64,000 nt of DNA, taken from positions 1-64,000 of the forward strand of contig NZ_JBBHJW010000003.1 in assembly GCF_037482845.1 (NCBI RefSeq), written 5' to 3'. Origin of the DNA: Paucibacter_B soli (GTDB lineage: Bacteria > Pseudomonadota > Gammaproteobacteria > Burkholderiales > Burkholderiaceae_C). The notes beneath the pieces were generated by a model. That model searched no databases, was not told the origin of the DNA, and saw only the letters and a list, made by a program, of their open reading frames with translations. How positions within the stretch are numbered: position 1 is the stretch's first letter; each line of letters begins with the position of its first letter. Positions 34,334 through 43,311 of the stretch are shown here, piece by piece. Both the position numbers and the translations under genes were made by a program.

Positions 34334-35178
34334 GCCGCGTTGCCGTCGACATCGCCCTGGCCTGCCAGGACCTCAGCGTCAGCCTGCAGGGTCAGCCGGT
34401 GCTGCATCGCCTGGACCTGGCACTGGAACAGGGCCGCTGGACCGCGATCGTCGGGCCCAACGGCGCCGGCAAATCCACCCTGCTGCGCGCCCTGGCCGGG
34501 CTGATTCCCTGCCAGGGCAGGGTGCAGCTGCTGCAGCGCCCCTTCGGCGACTGGCCACGCAAGCGGCGCGCCCAGACCCTGGCCTGGCTGGGCCAGAACG
34601 AAAGCAGTGGCGACGAGCTCAGCGCCCACGACGTCGTCATGCTCGGCCGGCTGCCGCATCGCGCCTGGCTCACCCCGCCCAACGCCGCCGACCACGCCGC
34701 GGTACAGGCGGCGATGCAACAGACACAGTGCTGGGACTGGCGCATGCGCAGCCTGGGCCAGCTCTCCGGCGGCGAGCGCCAACGCGTGCTGCTGGCGCGC
34801 GCGCTGGCGGTGCAGGCCCAGGTGCTGCTGATGGACGAGCCCCTGGCCCATCTGGACCCGCCGCACCAATCCGACTGGCTGGCCCTGGTGCGCGAACTGG
34901 CGGGCGCCGGCGTGGCGGTGGTCAGTGTGCTGCACGAGCTCAATGTGGCGCTGCAGGCCGACAGCCTGGTGATCATGCAAACCGGCCGCGTGCTCTGCCA
35001 CGGCAGCCCGGCGCAAGCCGAGACGCGGCGCGCCCTGCAGCAGGTGTTCGACGACCGTCTGCATCTGCTGGAGGTGCAGGGCCAGTGGCTGGCCCTGCCG
35101 AGCTCGCCGGCTGCTGTAGCCAGGCCGGCGCATGAGCCCAGCGCCCAGGTGCTGCCGCTGCGCCGGGACTGGCCATGA
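34330..35178 (+). CDS. btuD: Cobalamin ABC transporter ATP-binding protein BtuD
   Basis: A 282-residue ATPase. It has Walker A GPNGAGKSTLLRALAG (~40), signature LSGGERQRVLLARAL, Walker B VLLMDEPLAHLD and switch His VVSVLHELNVAL. The last 30 residues form a non-conserved tail. It overlaps btuC and cbiA by 4 bp each. Confidence 0.92.
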   Translation: MSRVAVDIALACQDLSVSLQGQPVLHRLDLALEQGRWTAIVGPNGAGKSTLLRALAGLIPCQGRVQLLQRPFGDWPRKRRAQTLAWLGQNESSGDELSAHDVVMLGRLPHRAWLTPPNAADHAAVQAAMQQTQCWDWRMRSLGQLSGGERQRVLLARALAVQAQVLLMDEPLAHLDPPHQSDWLALVRELAGAGVAVVSVLHELNVALQADSLVIMQTGRVLCHGSPAQAETRRALQQVFDDRLHLLEVQGQWLALPSSPAAVARPAHEPSAQVLPLRRDWP

Positions 35179-36470
35179 GCAAGAAAGACTGCCCCGCCCT
35201 GCTGATCAGCGCCCCCGCCTCGGGCCAGGGCAAGACCAGCGTCACCGCCGCGATCGCGCGCGCCCATGCGCGCCGCGGCCTGCAGGTGCGCGTCTTCAAG
35301 ACCGGCCCCGACTACCTGGACCCCATGGTGCTGGCCCGCGCCAGCGGCCAGGCGGTCTACCAGCTGGATCTCTTCATGGGCGGGCTGGCGCATTGCCGGC
35401 AGCTGCTGGCCGAGGCCGCCGCGAGCGCCGACCTGATCCTGGTCGAGGGCGTGATGGGCTTGTTCGACGGCAAGCCCAGCAGCGCCGACCTCGCCGCCGC
35501 CTTCGGCCTGCCGGTGCTGGCGGTGATCGACGCCTCGGCCATGGCACAGACCTTTGCCGCCCTGGCGACCGGCCTGCAGCGTTATCGCGATGACATTCAA
35601 CTCTGCGGCGTGGTGGCCAACCGCGTCGGCAGCGCCGCCCATGGCGCCATGGTGGCCGAGGGCCTGCCGCCCAGTCTGCCCCTGGTGGCCGCAATCCCGC
35701 GCCAGCAAGACCTGACCCTGCCCGAACGCCATCTGGGCCTGGTGCAGGCGCTGGAGCTGCCGGGGCTGGATGCGCAGCTCGATGCCTGGGCCGATGCCTG
35801 GGAGGCCGGCCTCTTGAAGGACTTCGAGTTCGCGCCCGTCGAATTCGGCAGCCCGGCCAGCGAAACCCTGCCGCCGCTGCTGGCCGGACGCCGCATCGCG
35901 GTGGCGCAGGACGCCTGCTTTTCCTTCATCTACCCGGCCAATCTCGATTGCCTGCGCGCGCTCGGTGCCGAGCTGCAATGCTTCTCGCCGCTGGCCGGCG
36001 CGCCCCTGCCCGACTGCGATGCGCTCTGGCTGCCGGGCGGCTACCCCGAGCTGCATGCCGCTGCCTTGCAGGCCCAGCCCGGCTTCTTCGCCAGCCTCAG
36101 GCAACACCTGGCCCTGGGCCGGCCGCTGCTGGCCGAATGCGGCGGCATGCTCTGCTTGCTCGACCAACTGGTCGATGCCGATGGCCATGTGCACGCCATG
36201 GCTGGCCTGATGCCCGGCCGTGCCCAGATGCAAACGCGCCTGGCGGCGCTGGGCCTGCAGACGCTGGACTGGCCCGAAGGCAGGCTGCGCGGCCACAGTT
36301 TTCACTACTCGACCATGAGCACCGCCCTGCCCGCCATCGCCCAGGCCAGCAATCCCAATGGCGGCCGCTGCGCCGAAGCCCTGTATGCGCAGGGCAGCCT
36401 GCGGGCCAGCTACATACACCACTACTTCCCCTCCAACCACGAGGCCATCGCCGCCTTCTTCTGCTCATGA
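35175..36470 (+). CDS. cbiA: Cobyrinate a,c-diamide synthase
   Basis: A 431-residue amidotransferase that amidates the a and c side chains of cobyrinate. The N-terminal P-loop-like domain has LISAPASGQGKTSVTAAIAR. The C-terminal class I glutaminase domain has the nucleophile Cys in LLAECGGMLCLLDQ (~322) and a His in GHSFHYST. Known as cobB in aerobic organisms. Its presence without ring-building genes suggests it acts on salvaged cobyrinate, or that the ring genes lie elsewhere. Confidence 0.92.
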   Translation: MSKKDCPALLISAPASGQGKTSVTAAIARAHARRGLQVRVFKTGPDYLDPMVLARASGQAVYQLDLFMGGLAHCRQLLAEAAASADLILVEGVMGLFDGKPSSADLAAAFGLPVLAVIDASAMAQTFAALATGLQRYRDDIQLCGVVANRVGSAAHGAMVAEGLPPSLPLVAAIPRQQDLTLPERHLGLVQALELPGLDAQLDAWADAWEAGLLKDFEFAPVEFGSPASETLPPLLAGRRIAVAQDACFSFIYPANLDCLRALGAELQCFSPLAGAPLPDCDALWLPGGYPELHAAALQAQPGFFASLRQHLALGRPLLAECGGMLCLLDQLVDADGHVHAMAGLMPGRAQMQTRLAALGLQTLDWPEGRLRGHSFHYSTMSTALPAIAQASNPNGGRCAEALYAQGSLRASYIHHYFPSNHEAIAAFFCS

Positions 36471-36931
36471 TGATCGAACAAGGTTTCGCCCAGATCGCCC
36501 AGGCCCTGCTGTGGCCGGTACTGACCCTCGTCGGCCTCGGCTTCGTCTATGCGCTGTGGTGCGCGGGCGCCCTGCTCACCGAGGCGCTGCAGCGCTGGCG
36601 CCAGCCGGCCTACCAGGCGCTGCGCTACCACGCCGACATGCCCATCGAGCAGGTCGAGCTGCAGCTGGTGCGCCAGCTCGAGCCGCTGCGCCTCTTGGGC
36701 CGCGTCAGCCCGCTCCTGGGCCTGATCGCCACCATGGTGCCGCTGGGCCCGGCCTTGCAGAGCGTGGCCGCGGGCCAGGGCCAGCAGGCGCTGGCGGTGT
36801 TCAGCGGTGCCTTTGCCGGCGTGGTGCTGGCCCTGGCCGCCGCCGCCATCGGCCTGGTGGCCTATTCGGTGCGCCGCCGCTGGCTTATGGCCGAGCTCGT
36901 GGCGCTGCGCAGCGCGCGTGGTCTGGCATGA
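36467..36931 (+). CDS. MotA/TolQ/ExbB-type proton channel protein
   Basis: A 154-residue inner-membrane protein. The first membrane segment is LWPVLTLVGLGFVYALWCAG, a cytoplasmic loop follows, and then comes the family core LGRVSPLLGLIATMVPLGPA and a last hydrophobic pair, AVFSGAFAGVVLALAAAAIG. It resembles ExbB/TolQ without the longer N-terminal extension. It overlaps cbiA and the DUF2149 gene (ATGA each). It is likely the pentameric stator of a small proton motor whose partner is the next protein. Confidence 0.88.
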   Translation: MMIEQGFAQIAQALLWPVLTLVGLGFVYALWCAGALLTEALQRWRQPAYQALRYHADMPIEQVELQLVRQLEPLRLLGRVSPLLGLIATMVPLGPALQSVAAGQGQQALAVFSGAFAGVVLALAAAAIGLVAYSVRRRWLMAELVALRSARGLA

Positions 36932-37245
36932 AGCACCTCAGCATCCTCGCCGAGGAAGACGACGACCCCATGCTCTCGGCCGTCAACCTGGTGGACGTGT
37001 TCCTGGTGCTGGTGGTGGCCCTGCTCACCGCCGTGGCCCTGCAGCAGCAACAGGAGCAGGCCGACCAGACCGTCATCAAGCGCGCCGGCGAACCCGATAT
37101 GGAGATCGTCGTGCGCAAGGACGGCAAAGAGATCCGCTACAAGGGCAATGGCGGCAGCAGCGAGGGTCAGGGCGTGCGTGCCGGCGTGGCCTACAAGCTC
37201 AAGGACGGCAACATCATCTATGTGCCCGAGGGGGCGAAACCGTGA
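36928..37245 (+). CDS. DUF2149 protein with ExbD/TolR-like membrane segment
   Basis: A 105-residue protein with one N-terminal membrane helix (SAVNLVDVFLVLVVALLTAV, ~17-36), a Gln-rich juxtamembrane stretch and a periplasmic domain of about 60 residues ending IIYVPEGAKP. The helix aligns by eye with ExbD/TolR (PxIDVMLVLLI), including the buried Asp that carries protons in those motors. DUF2149 genes typically sit beside ExbB-like and CobN-like genes. I infer an ExbD-like partner for the upstream channel. Family identity is from recall. Confidence 0.8.
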   Translation: MKHLSILAEEDDDPMLSAVNLVDVFLVLVVALLTAVALQQQQEQADQTVIKRAGEPDMEIVVRKDGKEIRYKGNGGSSEGQGVRAGVAYKLKDGNIIYVPEGAKP

Positions 37246-40200
37246 TGCGAGCCTGGCTGCTCGCCTTGCTGTGCCTGATCGCTGCCCCGGCCTGGGCCGC
37301 CAAGCCCGGCCTGCTGTGGATCACCATGGAGCTGACGCCGGCGGCGCGCCATGGCCTGGTCGAGCGCGAGGCCGCCGCGGCCGGCTTTGCGCTGCAGGCG
37401 CTGGACTATCCCCTGCGCGGCGCTGCCAGCCTGGACGCGGCCCAGGCGCGCACGCTGGAGCAAGCGCTGGCGCGGGCCCAGATGGTGTGGATAGACGCGC
37501 CGCATGCAAGCCTGCAGGCGCGCCTGCAGGGCCTGCTGGGCGAGGCGCTCAAGCGCCAGCCGGCGGCCAAGCCGGTGCTGTGGATCACGCCGGGCGAGCC
37601 GGCCGCCGGCGAACGCTCGCTGCGCGCCTATCTGCAGGCCGGCGGCGTGGCCAACACCCGCCATGCCTTCACGCTGGCGCGCGCGCAACTGGCGGGTCAG
37701 GCCGCGCCGGCCCTGCCCGCCCCCCACATCCTGCCGCAACGCGGCCTCTATCTGCCCGGCGCGCCGGCGCTGATGGCCAACGCGGCCGAGCTGGCCGCCT
37801 GGGCGCGCGCACGCGGCGACCAGCGCCCCGCCGTGGCCCTGCTGCTGCACCGCCACCATTTCGTGCATGGCGCCACCGGCTGGATCGACGCCTGGCTGCA
37901 GCGCTTCGAGGCGCGCGGCCTGCTGGCCTATGCGGTGTTCAGCTCGCACCTGGCGAGCGATTCGCTGGCCGGCCTGATGGAAGCCAGCCCCGGCCGCCTG
38001 CATGCGCGCGTGATCGTCAACCATGCGCTGCTGCCCCAGGGCGGCGGCCTGCAGCCCTTGTTTGAACGCTGGGGCGCGCCGCTCTTGCAGACCCTGCCCG
38101 AACGCAAGGGCGATCTGGCCGCCTGGGAGGCCAGCGAGACCGGCCTGGCCCAGAGCGACCTGCCCTTCTACCTGGCCCAGCCCGAGGCGGCCGGCGCCAT
38201 CGACCCGCTGCTGGTGGTGGCGCAAAGCGGGCGCGAGCCGGCGCTGATCGCGCGCCAGGCCGATGCGGTGGCGGCCAAGGCCGCGCGCCTGGTCGCGCTG
38301 CAGGACAAGCCGGTGGCCGACAAACGCCTGGTCGCCTTCGTCTACAACTACCCCAGCGGCGGCGACCATTTCGGCGCCAGCTTTCTGAACGTGCCGCGCA
38401 GCCTGGAAGCCAGCTCGCAGGGCCTGCTGCGCGCCGGCTACCGCGTCGAGCCGCTGGCCGAGGCCGAGTGGATCGCCGAACTCAAGCCGCTGATCGCCGC
38501 CTACTACCCCGGCGCCGACCTGCGTGCCCTCTTGCGGCGCAATCAGGCCGCGGCCCTGCCGCTGGCCGACTACATCGCCTGGTTCAACAAGAGCCTGCCG
38601 GCCGCGCTGCAGCAGCGCATCAAGGCGCGCTGGGGCGAGCCGGCCAGCAGCCGCTATGTGCTCGATACCGGCAGCGAGCGTGTGTTCGTGATCCCGCGCC
38701 TGCAGCGCGGCAGCCTGAGCGTGCTGCCCCAGCCGCCGCGCGAGGAGACCCTGCACCAGGGCCAGGACCCCTTCATGCACAAGAGCAAGACCCCGCTCTC
38801 GCACCATTACCTGGCCACCTATCTATGGGCCAGGCAGAACGCCGACGCGCTGATCCACTTCGGCACCCATGGCACGCAGGAATGGGCGCCCGGCAAGCTG
38901 CGCGCGCTGGACGTCAACGACGAGGCCCTGCTGCCGCTGGGCGAGCTGCCCGTGGTCTACCCCTATATCGTCGACAACCTGGGCGAGGCCCTCACCGCCA
39001 AGCGCCGCGGCCGCGCCCTGATGGTGAGCCATCGCACGCCCAGCTTTGCGCCGGCCGGCTTCAATGCCCGCATGGCGCTGATGCACGAGCTGATGCACGA
39101 GTGGGAGACGGTGGACGCCGGTCCGACGCGCCAGGCCCTGGAACGCCAGATGCTGGGCCAGTTCGTCGATCACCAGCTGCACCGCGACCTGGGCTGGAGC
39201 GCCGAGCAGATCGCCGCCAACTTCAGCGGCTTCCTGGAGCTGCTCCACCCCTGGCTGGACCGGCTGGCGCAAAGCTCGCAGCCCAAGGGCCTGGCGGTGT
39301 TCGGCCAGCTGCCCGACGCAGCGGCGCGCCGCGGCACGATTTTGCAGATGCTGCGCCAGCCCTTGATAGACGCGCTGGGCGAAGACATCGACGAGGCCTT
39401 TCTGATCAACCATGAAAGCGTGGCCGGTTCGCGCCCGGCACGCTGGCTGGACGTAGCGCTGAAGGATGCCGAGGCCGCCTCGCGTCTGGACCTTAGACCC
39501 CCTGAACCGGATGGTCATGTACCCAACCGCGCCGCCCGCAAGCCCATAGACACGCCGGCCCTGCTGACGCTGGCGCTGCGCGCCCAGGAGCTGGAAAAAC
39601 GCCTCGCCACCGAGGGCGAGCTGCCCGGCCTGCTGGCGGGGCTGCAGGGTCAGTTCTTGCCCGCGGCCTATGGTGGCGACCCGCTGCGCAACCCCGACAG
39701 CCTGCCCACCGGCCGCAATCTCACCGGCCTGGACCCCAACCGCCTGCCCACCAAGCAGGCCTGGGAGGTGGCCCGCCGCCTGTTCGATACCTGGTATGCC
39801 GAGCAGGGCAAGGCCGGCCGCGCGCCGCAGCGCCTGGCGCTCTCGCTATGGGCCGGCGAAACCCTGCGCCACCAGGGCCTGATGGAGGCCCAGGCGCTGG
39901 CCGCCCTGGGCGTGCAGCCGCTGTGGGACGAGAGCGGCCGGCCCAGCGGCGTCAAGCTGCTGCCGCTGGACGAGCTGAAGCGCCCGCGCGTCGATGTGCT
40001 GCTGTCCATCACCGGCTCCTACCGCGACCAGTTCCCCGCCCTGATGAGCCTGCTGGACCAGGCCGTGGCCGCCGCGGCCGCTGCCGAGGGCGGCGCCAAC
40101 GCGATCGCGCGCAACAACGCCAGCGTGGCCACGGCGCTGCGCCGCCAGGGCCTGGCCCGGGCCGAGGCCGAGGCGCTGGCGCAGGCGCGCGTGTTCGGCA

Positions 40201-41225
40201 ACGCCGCCGGCGACTATGGCACCGGCGTCTCCGACGCGGTGCAGGCCGGCGACCTCAAGGCCGAGGACCAGCGCCTGGGCCGCATGTTCCTGCAGCGCAT
40301 GAGCCAGCCCTATGTGAACGGCGAGCCGCTGCGGCTCTCGCGCCCGGCCGTGGCCGAAAAAGCCCTGGGCGCCCACCTGGTGCAGACCGATGCGGCGCTG
40401 ATGTCGCGCAGCTCGCACCTCTACGCCATGCTCAGCTCCGACGATCCCTTCCAGTACCTGGGTGGCCTGGCCGCCGCCGCCAAGGCCGCCGGCAAGCCGG
40501 GGGCGATCACCCTGCATGTCAGCCAGCTGCAGGATGCCAGCGAGCTGCAGACCGAGAGCGTAGCCAAGAGCCTGGCGCTGGAAATGCAGGGCCGCTACCT
40601 GCACCCGGGCTGGCTCAAGGCCCAGCAGGCTGAAGGCTGGGCCGGCACCCTGCAGGTGCTGAAGGCGGTGCAATACGCCTTCGGCTGGCAGGCCGTCGCG
40701 CCCGACACGGTCAGGCCCGACCATTGGCAAAGCCTCTACGACAACCTGGTGCGCGACAGGCAGGGCCTGGGCCTGCCGGCCTGGCTGCGGCAGAACAGCC
40801 AGGCCTATGCGCAGGCGCTGGAACGCATGGTGCAGGCCCAGCGCCTGGGCTATTGGCAGCCCGACGCCGCCACCCGCAGCGAGCTGGCGGCCCTCTATCA
40901 AGACCTGACCCGCGCCGCGCCGCTGCACCAGGAACTGGCCGCGGTGCGGCAATGGAGCGCCGAGCAGCTGCAGCAGGCCGTCGCGCCGCGCGCGCGCGCC
41001 CAGCCCGCCACGCCGTCCGCCACCGCCGCAGCCGCAGCAGCAGCACCGCCCAGCCAGCGCGGCCTGCTGCTGCAACAGCAGCCGCCCAGGCAAGACCCGA
41101 CCCCGCCGCTGGCCGCCCAGCTCGGCCAGGCCCTGGCCTGGGTGCTGATGGGCCTCTTGATGAGCCTGGGCGCGGCCTGGCAGGCGCTGCGCAAGCCCGC
41201 GAAACCACTCTCCGCAACCGCATGA
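37245..41225 (+). CDS. Exported, membrane-anchored CobN-like (HmuS-type) chelatase
   Basis: A 1326-residue protein of the CobN / magnesium-chelatase H family. Conserved family blocks include ALIHFGTHGTQEWAPGKLRA (His538-Gly543 region), PVVYPYIVDNLGEA, GGDPLRNPDSLPTGRN and RVDVLLSITGSYRDQFPAL. Unlike cytosolic cobaltochelatase it begins with a signal peptide (MRAWLLALLCLIAAPAWA, cut before AKPG). It ends with a Gln/Pro/Ala linker, one membrane helix (LGQALAWVLMGLLMSLGAAW, ~1293-1312) and a basic tail RKPAKP. The catalytic domain should therefore face the periplasm. No CobS/CobT-type AAA+ chelatase partners (ATPase subunits) are in the window. It overlaps the DUF2149 stop by one base and the next receptor by four. 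Confidence 0.87.
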   Translation: MRAWLLALLCLIAAPAWAAKPGLLWITMELTPAARHGLVEREAAAAGFALQALDYPLRGAASLDAAQARTLEQALARAQMVWIDAPHASLQARLQGLLGEALKRQPAAKPVLWITPGEPAAGERSLRAYLQAGGVANTRHAFTLARAQLAGQAAPALPAPHILPQRGLYLPGAPALMANAAELAAWARARGDQRPAVALLLHRHHFVHGATGWIDAWLQRFEARGLLAYAVFSSHLASDSLAGLMEASPGRLHARVIVNHALLPQGGGLQPLFERWGAPLLQTLPERKGDLAAWEASETGLAQSDLPFYLAQPEAAGAIDPLLVVAQSGREPALIARQADAVAAKAARLVALQDKPVADKRLVAFVYNYPSGGDHFGASFLNVPRSLEASSQGLLRAGYRVEPLAEAEWIAELKPLIAAYYPGADLRALLRRNQAAALPLADYIAWFNKSLPAALQQRIKARWGEPASSRYVLDTGSERVFVIPRLQRGSLSVLPQPPREETLHQGQDPFMHKSKTPLSHHYLATYLWARQNADALIHFGTHGTQEWAPGKLRALDVNDEALLPLGELPVVYPYIVDNLGEALTAKRRGRALMVSHRTPSFAPAGFNARMALMHELMHEWETVDAGPTRQALERQMLGQFVDHQLHRDLGWSAEQIAANFSGFLELLHPWLDRLAQSSQPKGLAVFGQLPDAAARRGTILQMLRQPLIDALGEDIDEAFLINHESVAGSRPARWLDVALKDAEAASRLDLRPPEPDGHVPNRAARKPIDTPALLTLALRAQELEKRLATEGELPGLLAGLQGQFLPAAYGGDPLRNPDSLPTGRNLTGLDPNRLPTKQAWEVARRLFDTWYAEQGKAGRAPQRLALSLWAGETLRHQGLMEAQALAALGVQPLWDESGRPSGVKLLPLDELKRPRVDVLLSITGSYRDQFPALMSLLDQAVAAAAAAEGGANAIARNNASVATALRRQGLARAEAEALAQARVFGNAAGDYGTGVSDAVQAGDLKAEDQRLGRMFLQRMSQPYVNGEPLRLSRPAVAEKALGAHLVQTDAALMSRSSHLYAMLSSDDPFQYLGGLAAAAKAAGKPGAITLHVSQLQDASELQTESVAKSLALEMQGRYLHPGWLKAQQAEGWAGTLQVLKAVQYAFGWQAVAPDTVRPDHWQSLYDNLVRDRQGLGLPAWLRQNSQAYAQALERMVQAQRLGYWQPDAATRSELAALYQDLTRAAPLHQELAAVRQWSAEQLQQAVAPRARAQPATPSATAAAAAAAPPSQRGLLLQQQPPRQDPTPPLAAQLGQALAWVLMGLLMSLGAAWQALRKPAKPLSATA

Positions 41226-43297
41226 AGACGAAGAAGAAGAACACCGCCATCGCCGGCCCGCTTGCCCTGCTGCTCGCCGGCACCGCCTGGGGCCAGCAGC
41301 CGCCCGAGCGCCTGGACACCGTGCAGGTGCAGGGCCGCGCCAGCCTGGGCACGGCCGAGAGCGCCTCCGAGGGCGAGATCAAGGCCGAGCGCCTGGTCAA
41401 CCGGCCGCTGCTGCGCCCGGCCGAACTGCTGGAGTCCATGCCCGGCATGATCGTGACCCAGCACAGCGGCGACGGCAAGGCCAACCAGTACTTTCTGCGC
41501 GGCTTCAACCTCGACCATGGCAGCGACTTCGCCACCCAGGTGCTGGGCATGCCGGTCAATACCGCCAGCCATGCCCATGGCCAGGGCTATATGGACCTGA
41601 ACTTCCTGATCCCCGAGCTGGTGTCCAGCCTGCAGTACCGCAAGGGCAGCTACGCCGCCGAGGACGGCGACTTCGCCACCACCGGCACCGCGCGCGTGCA
41701 GTATCTGCGCCGGCTCGACGCCCCCTTTGCCGAGGCCACGCTGGGCCCGCATGGCTACGGCCGCGCGCTCGCCGCCGGCAGCACCGTGCTGGGCGAGGGC
41801 TGGAGCCTGCTCGGCGCGCTGGAGGGCAGCCGCTATGACGGGCCCTGGGAGCAGCCCGAGCAGCTCAGGCGCGACAACGCCGTGCTGCGCCTGGCGCAGG
41901 GCGATGCCGACACGGGCCTGGCCCTGACCCTGATGGGCTACCGCGCCCATTGGCGCGCCAGCGAGCATGTGCCCGAGCGCGCCATCAGCAGCGGCGAGAT
42001 CGGCCGCTTCGGCAGCCTGATCGCCAACGACGGCGGTGTCACGCACCGCCACAGCGCCTCGCTGGAATGGGCACGCACGAACGGCCAGCAGGAGCTGCGC
42101 GCCAGCGCCTATGTCATCGACTACGGCCTGAACCTGTTCTCCGGCCCCTCGGGCTTCATCAAGGGCCCCGCGGGCGACCAGCACGAGCAGGCCGACCGGC
42201 GCCGCATCTGGGGCGGCCAGTTCAAGCACGGCCTGGCCAGCCCACAGCTGAAGACCGAGTTCGGCTGGGGCCTGCAGTGGCGGCACGACCAGGTCGGACT
42301 GCTGGGCCTCTACGACACGGTGGACCGCCAGCGCATGCACCTGGTGCGCGAGGATGCGGTGCGCCAGGACGCGCTGGGCCTGTTCGCCGAGGCGCGCACG
42401 CAGTGGAGCCCCTGGCTGCGCAGCAGCCTGGGCCTGCGCTGGGACCGCCTGGCCACGCGCAACCAGGCCCTGGCCGGCGCATTCAACCTGGACAACGGCG
42501 GCCAAGCCAGCCAGCGCCAGCTCAGCCCCAAGCTGGGCCTGGTGGCGCGGCTCAACCCCGACACCGAGCTCTACGCGCAATGGGGCCGGGGCTTTCGCTC
42601 CAACGATGTGCGCGGCGCCACCAGTGCCAGCAATCCCAACGACGGCAGCCCGCAGCAGCCGCTGCCGCTGCTGGCACGCACCCAGAGCCGCGAGCTGGGC
42701 CTGCGCAGCCGCATCGGCGAGGGCTGGAACAGCAGCCTGACGCTGTGGCAGGCCAGCCTCGCGAGCGAGCTGGTGTTCGTGGGCGACGAGGGCGTGACCG
42801 AGGCGCGCGGTGCCTCGCGCCGCCTCGGGCTGGAATGGTCCAACGACTGGGCGCCCGCGCCCTGGCTGCTGATCGACGCCGACATGGCCGTCTCGCGCGC
42901 CCGCTTCGTCGAGGCCGAGAACGGCGGCCGCCATGTGCCCAACGCCATCCCCTTGAACGCCTCGCTCTCGGCCAGCTTCACGCCGGCCGGGCCCTGGTCG
43001 GGCGGCCTCAAGCTGCGCTACCTGGGCGCCTATGCGCTGGAGGAAAGCGGCCGCGAAACCTCGCGCGCGCTGTGGACCGCCAACCTCAAGCTCGGCTACC
43101 GCATGAACCGCCAATGGCAGCTCAGCATGGATGTGCTGAACCTGTTCGACCGCCGTGCCAACGACATCGAGTACTGGGGCGCCGCCTGCACCCGTGCCGA
43201 GGGCGCGGCCTGCAATGCGGGCGCCGGCATAGACGGCCGCCTGATCCACCCGATGGAGCCGCGCATGCTGCGGCTTAGCCTGCGCGCCACACTCTGA
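41222..43297 (+). CDS. TonB-dependent receptor linked to the CobN-like chelatase
   Basis: A 691-residue receptor with leader MKTKKKNTAIAGPLALLLAG and TonB-box-like LDTVQVQGRAS. The plug has AELLESMPGMIVTQHSGDG and KANQYFLRGFNLDHGSDFA, and the C-terminus is MLRLSLRATL. The HGSDF-type plug differs from BtuB and resembles receptors of uncertain specificity. Because it is translationally coupled to the chelatase gene, a tetrapyrrole or corrinoid cargo is plausible; this is inference. No tonB gene is present nearby. Confidence 0.88.
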   Translation: MKTKKKNTAIAGPLALLLAGTAWGQQPPERLDTVQVQGRASLGTAESASEGEIKAERLVNRPLLRPAELLESMPGMIVTQHSGDGKANQYFLRGFNLDHGSDFATQVLGMPVNTASHAHGQGYMDLNFLIPELVSSLQYRKGSYAAEDGDFATTGTARVQYLRRLDAPFAEATLGPHGYGRALAAGSTVLGEGWSLLGALEGSRYDGPWEQPEQLRRDNAVLRLAQGDADTGLALTLMGYRAHWRASEHVPERAISSGEIGRFGSLIANDGGVTHRHSASLEWARTNGQQELRASAYVIDYGLNLFSGPSGFIKGPAGDQHEQADRRRIWGGQFKHGLASPQLKTEFGWGLQWRHDQVGLLGLYDTVDRQRMHLVREDAVRQDALGLFAEARTQWSPWLRSSLGLRWDRLATRNQALAGAFNLDNGGQASQRQLSPKLGLVARLNPDTELYAQWGRGFRSNDVRGATSASNPNDGSPQQPLPLLARTQSRELGLRSRIGEGWNSSLTLWQASLASELVFVGDEGVTEARGASRRLGLEWSNDWAPAPWLLIDADMAVSRARFVEAENGGRHVPNAIPLNASLSASFTPAGPWSGGLKLRYLGAYALEESGRETSRALWTANLKLGYRMNRQWQLSMDVLNLFDRRANDIEYWGAACTRAEGAACNAGAGIDGRLIHPMEPRMLRLSLRATL

Positions 43298-43311
43298 GGA
43301 AAGCACAAGTC

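Noticed and set aside
37245..41225. Calling this gene ordinary cytosolic cobaltochelatase cobN
   Set aside because: The signal peptide and C-terminal anchor, and its ExbB-like/DUF2149 partners, argue against a cytosolic enzyme. The family name is kept only as CobN-like.
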